Assembly: GCA_038380435.1 (NCBI GenBank)
Contig: JAWZYU010000034.1
Span: forward strand, 1,098,704 to 1,162,703
DNA from: Ryuthela nishihirai
Lineage: Eukaryota > Arthropoda > Arachnida > Araneae > Heptathelidae
DNA: 64,000 nt
Reading direction: 5' to 3'
A program made the position numbers and the translations under genes. This document shows, piece after piece, positions 37,101 to 49,100 of the stretch; position 1 is the stretch's first letter, and each line of letters begins with the position of its first letter. The notes beneath the pieces are model-generated. The model had not been told where the DNA came from, ran no database searches, and saw only the letters and a program-made list of their open reading frames with translations.

Positions 37101-40100
37101 ATGATTTTTCCTGTATTACTCCTCCCGCTAAGGTGCGACGTTCATCGGTCACTCCTTAGATGGCACTTGTTAATAGTCGTTTTTTCTATCTTACAGTATT
37201 TGCGCTGTTTTTACAGCCATCCCGCTGCATTTTTATACTTTCTCTCTCGTCACAGTTATTCGACCTTCAAAAGAATTGGGAAAATATTCACCTATCCGGT
37301 GAAATGTGTGCGAATTTACAGGTATCCCTTTACATTTTCGTTTATGCACGTAATTTAGTTAAACGACCTAGTCACATACTGTATCGTGGGTAAAGTATTG
37401 GATAGGCTATTGTGAGATTTTCGTCGTAAGCAGATATAAGGAATCAGATCTGATGATGCTTGCGATTTATCTACTCTGGCTGTATGATTTATTAGAGAGA
37501 TACACATAGGGAAGATGTATTAGTGTTCGAACTTTAATTATCTTGTGAGAGAAAGCATACGTAATGACGGTTTTACGAATCTGTGGAGTGCATCTGAAAA
37601 TTAAGTTATGAGGTTGTAATGAAACAAACTCAATTTTTCATTCTAAATGCTTACTCAGTCTATGGATAGGTAGTTTGTCGGTGTAATGATGAGTCTGATG
37701 TGTAGACACTTTGATTAACGAATGTCGGAAAAAGTCCTTGAATGTGTAAACATCCCTTGTGATCCTGACAGAAGATTGTGTGGTTATAACTTCACAGAGG
37801 CCTATTCATCTTTGATAGTAGGCGAGGATCCCTGTCTATATTACTGTTGTGAAGCTCTGTACATTACGTTTCACATAAGTCCATTCACGGTTTTAATGAC
37901 TTTTTTAGTTCTTCACTGTCTATGGTATTCCAAGTTTGTTTTTTAGTGTGAGAAAGATCACCCTTTGCATCGAAGTCACCAGTGCTCCACAGAAACTGTG
38001 GGTGGAAAAAATAAAAGTTGAAACTTAACCCCAGAATGTCATATGAAAATTTGAAGTGAGCGCGTATAAGGACGCTAATACTACCACCTAACAAAGAACA
38101 CTGGGGATGGATATGTTCCCTTTTCTAATGTACGAGGTCAAATCCTATTCTTCGTGAGTCGAACCATACTCCTTTAACATTCTGCCACACAGTCTTTACC
38201 ATATAAAGGCATGTAACTGGGGCTGCATCGAGTAGCGTTACTTCCTAGGAAAGAGTTTGCGTCTTGTACTGAAGATACAGCCATAATAAGTATTTTTAAA
38301 CAACATCGCGTAACGGGGGAGTTTTTAATTTCGTAGGACTTTTGTTGAAAGCCATCCGGAGTGAGGATCCGAACACGGATCTTTTAGGTCGACCCTATTA
38401 CCTTCAATATTTTTCGTCACGAGGAATAAAATCAGATTTTTCCTTTTATTTTCTGTGAGACTGCTACTGCGAGGTAGTCCTTCTTCTAGTAAAAATGCGA
38501 CAACCAGTAGTCGCTAGGGTTAAAAGAAATAAGTGTTGGTTTAAAATGGTTATAAAAATACGTATATGGAAAGCCTGTCGAATTGCTCCCTTTTCCACGT
38601 ATTGTTCCTTTTTCCTACGAATTGTTCCCTTTTCCTACGAATTGTTCCCTTTTCCACGTTTAATGTACGATGTCAATCTTGTAAAACCAGCTGAACCCTT
38701 GGAGAACGTTATAACTTAGATCCGAAGGTACCTCACACAGAGTTTCTGATAAAGTGTAACATTCGACAAGAAACAATAATTATTTAACTTTTTCATCAGG
38801 CTTTTGGACTACTCTTCTCAAAATGAGTCGAACCATACCCCTTTAACTCATGCTGGAACTAAAGTTTTTACGGAAACGTATGAATTCTACTTTTAACATT
38901 CTTACTTTCTATAGCATTCCGCCACATAGATTTAGCACTTCTCCAAGGTGTCGGTCATAATGGGTGTCAACTCAATTTTAAGTGATCTAATAAGGTTCAA
39001 GTTATATTTCGTAACCTAAAGGGCAGGCATCTGCAGGGAATCGCTATTAATTTTAATCCCAATAATATGGAAAAACAACAATCTCCCTTTGAATTTCATA
39101 GATTCCTATTTTTAAGTGCGTCTATCAGCAGAATTCCTTCTGTATTTCGAGAGGAAACAGTAATTATTTAACTTTCCCATTAGGTTTTCGGACGGACCCA
39201 CCACTCTTCTCAAAGACGCCGCATTCCACCGTTGCCCCGTGACCTTTGCACACCACCAGCTTGTTGTGTCCGCCGTCAGATCACATGGGGGTGAGTGTAG
39301 AAAGTGTCGAAACGAGGGCAGAAGATCGCCTCTTGTAAAAGCACTAGGCGCGAACATTTCATTTTCAGACTCGATCAGAGCATATTTGTCAGTGCATAGT
39401 TAAGCGGTTGGTAGGCTAGCATAGTTAAGGCTGCGAGTGGGTTAAGCGGTTTCGTTTGCTAAATTTTGACAATCAGTCCAGTTGCAAATAAAATTTCAGT
39501 GGATTAGTGGCGGTAAGTTGTGAGGGCGCACTCGCGTGAAGCAATGTATTATTTTTATAGTCGAAGTATTAAACTAATGTCCCCTACTCTATTAACATGC
39601 ATTCATGATGAAAGTTTTTTAGCATTCTTACTTTCTATAACATTCTACCTCGTACAAAAAAGTTATTTTTACCCGATTTCATTAGCGTGATGAGACATAC
39701 GCTCGCATGCAAACGATGGGAGAGACGATTTTTTAGCCGATTTTTCTTCGGTGTTGCGTTACTACGTGGAAACACAGATATCTGACGGCACCAACCCGAT
39801 GGAGACTAATTTTAATAAACCCAGCACTTGGAGGTTTAGGACGCGTCATTTCAAAATTTGGTACATTGAAACCTATCATAAAGGGTAGAAAATTGGAAGA
39901 ACCGTCTCCGGAATTGTGAAAATTTCGTGTGCTTAAACACAGGTCAAGTCTACGAGTGGGTTTTCATGTTGTAAGACATCGCGCCTAATGCGGGAGCAGC
40001 ACAGATCCAAGATTCATTCGTCAATAAAACCCTTGTGATTCCCCATTTGGAATTTTTTAATTTCGTAGGACTAAACCCTCCATCAGTGAAACGTTGTCCG

Positions 40101-43100
40101 GGGTTGAGGATCCGAACACGGATCTTTTAGGTCGGCCTTATTACCCCTCAATATTTTTCATCATGACGAGTATAATCAGATTTTATTAATTTTTTACCCA
40201 TCGGCATTTTCTGCGGGACAGTCTTTTAAAAACAGTTACTGCGGATAGTCCTAGTAAACGACAGCCAACAGTCACGGAGTTAAAAGAAATAAGTGTTACT
40301 GAAACGGACTTAAAATACGTGGGTTATAAAAATACGTATATTAATCTGAAAGGACTATCAGGTTCATTATAAGAAATACGTAGAAAAAGCTAGTTATAAA
40401 GAATACGAAGGTTGTAAAAAAGTACTAGGTTAATAACAGAAATGTCTGACCTGTTCGACACGCATCACACTATGGGATGATTTTTAATAAAGGTGAGGGA
40501 GTTTTGATGATTGTTTAATTACTAAGGAATTGATTAGTTTACTTGGAAAAATGAATACTGAAGGAGTTTAATAACTGTGAATTTTAATTATAAGGGAATC
40601 GTTTACCTAAATGAATAGCAGAGGATTTTTAATAGAGGTAACTTTTAATAGAAGAGATGTGAGGTTTTGATGGGTGTTTAATTAATAAGAATACAACTTT
40701 GTGAGTTTGATTTACTGTCAAGTTTTACAATTTGAGATCCGCATTAGGCATTCAAAAGAGTTCAGTGGTCTTGTAAAGGATAGAAACCGAAGGAGTTTTT
40801 AAATACGTGTTGTATGTCGCCGATTAAATTTTTAAGGGAGTGTTTAATAAAGCTTTGATTTTTACGTGAGGTGCTACTTTTACAATTGTATCATTCCTTT
40901 CTGTACAATTATTCTGAGACCTGCACCAGCCAATCGTTCCATGCAATTATTCTAAGACTTGCATCAGCGGGAAGGATGGGGGCTTAAAATATAGGTAGGA
41001 CTTAAAATATAGGTAGGGTTTAAAATATAGGTCAACCAGGAGGTCTGCAAGAGGAGGGAGGGCTTAAAATATAAGAACGACCGGGGGGGTTCGAAAACGA
41101 GAAATTAGACTTAAAATAAGGGGTTTTTGGGAAAATAGTACTTCTCACTGTCAACAGATGGCGCCAGGGGTTTTTTTAATAAGGGGGAAGGCTTAAAATA
41201 TAAGTGGGACGACCGGGGGGTCCGAAAACGAGAAATTAGACTTAAAATAAGGGGATTTTGGGGAAAAAATACTTCTCACTGTCAACAGATGGCGCCACTG
41301 AGGGTAAAACGGGGGGGGGCTTTTAATAAAGGGGGAGGAATTATTAATTAATAAGGGGGCGTGGCCTGTTACGTAATGATTATGTAATGATTACGTCATG
41401 TTACGTAATGTTACGTTATGTTACGTCATAGGGGAGGGGAGGAAGTGGGCGTGGCCTGTGACGTCATAGGGGGAAGCACTGTGGGGAATCCGTCGGTTGT
41501 GACTATACTACTCTCGCCTCGGATATGCTTATTGTCTTCCCTCTCCGAAAGAGAAATTTAAGGTTATTTTTAAGAATCTGACCTTTATCTGTCCATATGG
41601 TCTCTTGCAGGCCGAGAATATCTAAATTATAACAGTGGAATTGTTGTGCGAGGACATCAAGAGAATAATCTCTGTGCAGAGTCCTCACATTCCAAATACC
41701 TATGTAGAGAAAATGGTTAGTGAGATGTTTAAAGAAACTATTTTATTGAGAGATGGAATGCCGACAATTTGAAACAACTCCCTAGTTGTAGAGGTATGGG
41801 GCAAAGACCCATTCCACCACCACTAAAGGCTGAAGCCATCTACACTGGAAGACTTCCTCCAATGTGGAATTTGACGATGCCCGTAGAAGAAAAAGTTCAG
41901 GTGCCTGCAATGACCTCTGCTCAGGAGTATACTCAGAGTATACCAGCTGATAAAACATATCCTGTGAATCTATGCACTTCGGTCTGTCAACACACAAACA
42001 AATAGAAAACACAGCGGAAGATTTTCCCTCCACAGAAACCCATCAGTGCAACAAATTCAGGATTCATAATCAAGCTCAGAGTCATTATTCAATTCCGGTT
42101 GGTGTATATGGTCAGTACCAGGAACCTATGTGGTTGACTACTCCTCAGCAGGGTAGGAAAAGAAAAATGGCCATAGGCGACAAGATCAGGGCCACACTGA
42201 TATGGCAGCCCTCCTCTTCCTTCATTTCCACAAGAGAGTATCTCTTTTGAGAGGTGCTAACGGCCTGCAGCAAGAGAAGGCGGGGTCGGACATTAGGTGC
42301 TAGGCCTGGCCGGTTCTCTGCATCATCACAGGGGATTGGAGAATAGCAATCGTTTTCATATTTCCTGTTTTTAATGAAAAAAGAAGGAAGGAGTGCTGGC
42401 AATTTTTTAACCTGTAACATTCCCCGTGTCAGAAGCTTTCATTTGACGAATCGCCTGCTCCTTTCAGTCCTCTCGTTACGGAAATGTAGCGGAGCAATCG
42501 TTTTCATATTTCCCCTTTCTTTACGAGTGAAGAAAGCATGTGAGTTTTTTTTTTATAACCTCTTACATTTTCCCGCGTCACAAGATTTCTTTGGACCCAT
42601 GAATCATTGCGTTTTTTGTCCGACGCTTTCGAAAGGCATGATGGAATTATCGTTTTCACAAATCCACAAATGACGATCGGAAAGCAACTGGAAGACGAGT
42701 AAAAATTGATATTATGTTCCTTTAGATAAGACAATTGATGAACACTAAATTTCGAAATTCGCTTATTATTTGTTGTCTGAACTTTTTGCGGGGCTGTCTC
42801 AAGTGGCATATTAGACGAACAATACTTTTGAGACTATAGTACAACTGCAGAGGTTTTGAACATTTCCTGGCAGGCTGAATGAATTTTAATTAGAAAAGAC
42901 TCTTTTATGAATGTCAGTTCAATTCATCTCAATAATAGCGTTTCTTTTCCTCTAGGTTTCGTCTTCCATCCTAGTATACCATCGTATGTGGCAACTAAAC
43001 ATGGCGTAGTTGGCCTCACCAGGAGCTATGGGGTATGTCAAGCATTCATCTATAATAATAATAATATTAAAAGAATGCGCTATGGGGTATGTCAAGCATT

Positions 43101-46100
43101 CATCTATAATAATAATATTGAAAGAATGCACTATGGGGTATGTCAAGCATTCATCTATAATAATAATAATATTGAAAGAATGCACTATGGGGTATGTCAA
43201 GCATTCATCTATAATAATAATAATATTGAAAGAATGCACTATGGGGTATGTCAAGCATTCATCTATAATAATAATATTGAAAGAATGCGCTATGGGGTAT
43301 GTCAAGCATTCATCTATAATAATAATAATATTGAAAGAATGCGCTATGGGGTATGTCAAGCATTCATCTATAATAATAATATTGAAAGAATGCACTATGG
43401 GGTATGTCAAGCATTCATCTATAATAATAATAATATTGAAAGAATGCACTATGGGGTATGTCAAGCATTCATCTATAATAATAATAATATTGAAAGAATG
43501 CGCTATGGGGTATGTCAAGCATTCATCTATAATAATAATAATATTGAAAGAATGCACTATGGGGTATGTCAAGCATTCATCTATAATAATAATAATAATA
43601 TTGAAAGAATGCGCTATGGAACATTTCAAACATTCATTAAACATAACACTGATAAAATGAGCTATACGGTATGTCGAACCTTTGTTTAACATAATACTGA
43701 TAGTATGAACTATGTGATATATCGAAACTTTTGTTAACATAATACTGAAAGAATGAGCTTTAGGGTATGTCGAACCTTTGGCTAACATAATACTGATAGA
43801 ATAAACAATGGGGTGGTCCATATGTGCTTGTGGGGGTTAGACACACTAGACTCGTGATGTGCAGTTCCCAGGTTCGAGTCCCAGTTGTGTCATCATTGGA
43901 ATTTATCTGCGATGAACCCTTGCCCTTCCGTTAGTCAGAAAGAGGGCACCAATGGCCTTGGAAACACATCTCCACCTCAGCATATGTAAAACACTGAACA
44001 GCATACATGAGAGCGATACCCCCTTGCACGTTAAAGAAAACGCTGGATGGCTTTGATGGGAGGCTACCATCTGTCTCTCAACAACTGTGCAGTGGTTCTT
44101 TTGGGGTCCTTGTAACTCGACCATTTAGTCAACTGCTCGCAAAAAATAATATCGCTCACAGCTAAAACAACCCAACCAAGGATTGACCCATGGATGAATT
44201 GAAAATAATTTAATCTTTCTGGAGATGTTTCATTTGGTGTGATCATAAGTGAGAGCCAAAGAGATTCATCATTAACTAATTTTCGTAATATACTGCATAA
44301 ATGCAATGCTTTCTATTGAAATTGCCCCTTCTAGAAGAAATTCTTGCACGCGAACCCAAATAGTCGTTGTTGTAACTATAGACATAGAGAAGCAATGGTT
44401 GCAAGGGCAGAGAATTCTACTAATGTTTAAAAAGCAAAGAGAGAGGTACATCACTGGGTAGTATGGAGCAATGAGACGTAACAGGCGAGGTAAGAAGGCG
44501 CGGGAGTGAGTCAGACAGGTGATCCTGTGTGATATGCAGCCATGCCTCCTTCACCCTTGCTGCCAGTTCTGCGACAGCCATAGGCAGCTGAGCACTGGAT
44601 GTAAATGTGCCATCCCATCGTATCGCAATCGTGTTCAATGGGTGACTGATCTGGGGGAAAGGTGGACTAAGGAAGGAGAACCACACATAGGTGTTGTTCA
44701 TTGGTGTCCCTACATTTGTGTTCCTACATTGGTACACATAGGTGTTTCTACATTGCCCAATTACGGATTATTCCCTTAATTAGACAATGCGGGCCGCAAA
44801 AATATCAGGCCGTCTCCTTAGGGGAAGACGTTTTTTATTAAAATGAAGTCCAATGATGAACAACACTCGGTTAAATGGAAAACTTAATAATAAAAATAAC
44901 AATATTTATTCATAGACAAAATATCTAAAAGTACAAGGGATTGCTGCCGGGACTTTTAAGAATCTATGCAGAGTGTGGAGAATATATAGAGTGTGGATGT
45001 ATATACCTAAAGACCAAAATTAGACTGCATAATAGTTTGGTTCTTTCTAGGGTTATTTATGGTATTGAAACTTTCACGTTTTGTAAACAAGATAACAATA
45101 AACTAGATGCTTTTGATTCTAGATGCTTACGTAGTATCTTGGGTATTAGATGGTTTAACTTTGTAACTAATGATGAGGTTAGGCAACCTCCTTTAAGCAG
45201 TATATTGTGCAGAGAGAGACTCCGCTGGTTTGGCCATGTTGCCCGTATGGATAATTATAGATTGGCGAATAGGTTATGAACAGTGTGCCTAAAGGCCTCA
45301 GAAAGAGGGGGAGACCAAGGATGCGGTGGGCAGACTATGCCAAACAGGATATTGTTAGAATTGGTGTGCAGTGGCCAGACGCAGCAGATATAGCTCAGGA
45401 CAGACTTGCTTGGAGAATTAAATTGCACGGTCTGGTTGGACCTCCGTAGCCCATGGCTGCTTGAAGATGATGATGATGATGTGGGGACTGCAACACAAAT
45501 CGTACCATTAAAAATCTGTTGAGTTATTTACATTGCTATTGAAAATGATCTGTTTACAGCCAAACTACTGTTTAGATTTGACTGAAATTAAAAGCATTCA
45601 AAACAAAATTTTTAGAAACCAGAAAATCTCAATGCATATTCTAAAATTAGTAATTACTGTACTATATTCAGAATTCTATTGATGAATCAGCTTTGTGTGT
45701 CGAAATTTTTACTTTGATATCTTTATGACAAAAAAATTTAAAGTCCATTGATCATAATAATAATGCTAAAAGGTGTAAATGCCAATCTTCCTATGAATCC
45801 AAATTACATGTAGTTGCATTATGAAAAATCATTGCAAGAAAAAGGAAGGACATTTAAAATTCTCTCTGTGATTTAGAAAACCAGTTCCATTGAAAGTTTA
45901 ATAAATGGAAAAAGATTGCAGATGTTGAAAGTTCTCTTATATCATGGCTTTTTTGGAATATTTCAAGATTTGACTAATTCTGTAACAACTCTTATTCGTT
46001 ATACCACAGGGTACGCGGTAAAATATTAGGGGGTTCGTCGTGAGAGCTCAAAAGTCGCTAGATCTAGAACAAAGTCGCTAATTTTTTGTGTTCATCGATA

Positions 46101-49100
46101 TATGTAATTTATGAGTACAAAATTTAATGTGTATATATAAATATATAAATGTTTAATTTTATTCCCACTGTTATACTGTAACTATAGTTTTATCTATCTA
46201 TACAAGGGGTACGCCAGTTACATACACATTTCCAGGGGGTACGTGAAGCATAAAAGGTTGAGAACCACTGATATATATGTTTTATTTTATTCCCCTTATT
46301 ATACTATAACTATAGTTTTATCTATCTATACAAGGGGTACGCCAGTTACATACACATTTCCAGGGGGTACGTGAAGCATAAAAGGTTGAGAACCACTGAT
46401 ATATATGTTTTATTTTATTCCCCTTATTATACTATAACTATAGTTTTATCTATCTATACAAGGGGTACGCCAGTTACATACACATTTCCAGGGGGTACGT
46501 GAAGCATAAAAGGTTGAGAACCACTGATATATATGTTTTATTTTATTCCCCTTATTATACTATAACTATAGTTTTATCTATCTATACAAGGGGTACGCCA
46601 GTTACATACACATTTCCAGGGGGTACGTGAAGCATAAAAGGTTGAGAACCACTGATATATATGTTTTATTTTATTCCCCTTATTATACTATAACTATAGT
46701 TTTATCTATCTATACAAGGGGTACGCCAGTTACATACACATTTCCAGGGGGTACGTGAAGCATAAAAGGTTGAGAACCACTGATATATATGTTTTATTTT
46801 ATTCCCCTTATTATACTATAACTATAGTTTTATCTATCTATACAAGGGGTACGCCAGTTACATACACATTTCAAGGGGGTACGTGAAGCATAAAAGGTTG
46901 AGAACCACTGATATATATGTTTTATTTTATTCCCCTTATTATACTATAACTATAGTTTTATCTATCTATACAAGGGGTACGCCAGTTACATACACATTTC
47001 CAGGGGGTACGTGAAGCATAAAAGGTTGAGAACCACTGATATATATGTTTTATTTTATTCCCCTTATTATACTATAACTATAGTTTTATCTATCTATACA
47101 AGGGGTACGCCAGTTACATACACATTTCCAGGGGGTACGTGAAGCATAAAAGGTTGAGAACCACTGATATATATGTTTTATTTTATTCCCCTTATTATAC
47201 TATAACTATAGTTTTATCTATCTATACAAGGGGTACGCCAGTTACATACACATTTCCAGGGGGTACGTGAAGCATAAAAGGTTGAGAACCACTGATATAT
47301 ATGTTTTATTTTATTCCCCTTATTATACTATAACTATAGTTTTATCTATCTATACAAGGGGTACGCCAGTTACATACACATTTCAAGGGGGTACGTGAAG
47401 CATAAAAGGTTGAGAACCACTGATATATATGTTTTATTTTATTCCCCTTATTATACTATAACTATAGTTTTATCTATCTATACAAGGGGTACGCCAGTTA
47501 CATACACATTTCCAGGGGGTACGTGAAGCATAAAAGGTTGAGAACCACTGATATATATGTTTTATTTTATTCCCCTTATTATACTATAACTATAGTTTTA
47601 TCTATCTATACAAGGGGTACGCCAGTTACATACACATTTCCAGGGGGTACGTGAAGCATAAAAGGTTGAGAACCACTGATATATATGTTTTATTTTATTC
47701 CCCTTATTATACTATAACTATAGTTTTATCTATCTATACAAGGGGTACGCCAGTTACATACACATTTCCAGGGGGTACGTGAAGCATAAAAGGTTGAGAA
47801 CCACTGATATATATGTTTTATTTTATTCCCCTTATTATACTATAACTATAGTTTTATCTATCTATACAAGGGGTACGCCAGTTACATACACATTTCCAGG
47901 GGGTACGTGAAGCATAAAAGGTTGAGAACCACTGATATATATGTTTTATTTTATTCCCCTTATTATACTATAACTATAGTTTTATCTATCTATACAAGGG
48001 GTACGCCAGTTACATACACATTTCCAGGGGGTACGTGAAGCATAAAAGGTTGAGAACCACTGATATATATGTTTTATTTTATTCCCCTTATTATACTATA
48101 ACTATAGTTTTATCTATCTATACAAGGGGTACGCCAGTTACATACACATTTCCAGGGGGTACGTGAAGCATAAAAGGTTGAGAACCACTGATATATATGT
48201 TTTATTTTATTCCCCTTATTATACTATAACTATAGTTTTATCTATCTATACAAGGGGTACGCCAGTTACATACACATTTCCAGGGGGTACAGTCGGTCAA
48301 AAAAGTATACGAACGCTATGGTTGTATACAAAGTTCAGAAAAAACAACTGGCAACGATTTTTTTAGAAATTAATGATCTGGCAACCTTCGTGTACCGTAC
48401 ACGAAGGTTGCCAGATCATTAATTTCCAAAAAAATCGTTGCCAGATTTTTTTCTGAATTTTGTATGCAACCATAGCGTTCGGATACTTTTTTGAGCGACT
48501 GTACGTGAAGCATAAAAGGTTGAGAACCACTGATATATATGTTTTATTTTATTCCCATTGTTATACTATAACTATAGTTTTATCTATCTATCCAAGGGGT
48601 ACGCCAGTTACATACACATTTCCAGATGGTACGTGATGCATAAAAGGTTGAGAACCACTGATATATATGTTTTATTTTATTCCCATTGTTATACTATAAC
48701 TATAGTTTTATCTATCTATCCAAGGGGTACGCCAGTTACATACACATTTCCAGATGGTACGTGATGCATAAAAGGTTGAGAACCACTGATATATATGTTT
48801 TATTTTATTCCCATTGTTATACTATAACTATAGTTTTATCTATCTATACAAGGGGTACGACAGTTACATACACATTTCAAGGGGGTACGTGAAGCATAAA
48901 AGTTTGAGAACCACTGATATATATGTTTTATTTTATTCCCATTGTTATACTATAACTATAGTTTTATCTATCTATACACGGGGTACGCCAGTTACATACA
49001 CATTTCAAGGGGGTACGTGAAGCATAAAAGTTTGAAAACCACTGATGTATATGTTTCATTTAATTCCTATTGTTATACTATAACTATAGTTTTATCTATC

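Noticed and set aside
35243..37393. Mirror-image pairs of ~77-91 codon frames in the large palindrome
   Set aside because: The two arms encode the same peptides because they are inverted copies; the peptides show no domain and no codon conservation between arms.
42952..43821. A 289-codon minus-strand open frame over the exon 5 array
   Set aside because: It is open only because the repeat units are multiples of three; the product is a monotonous Ile/Asn-type repeat and it runs over exon 5 of the real gene on the other strand.
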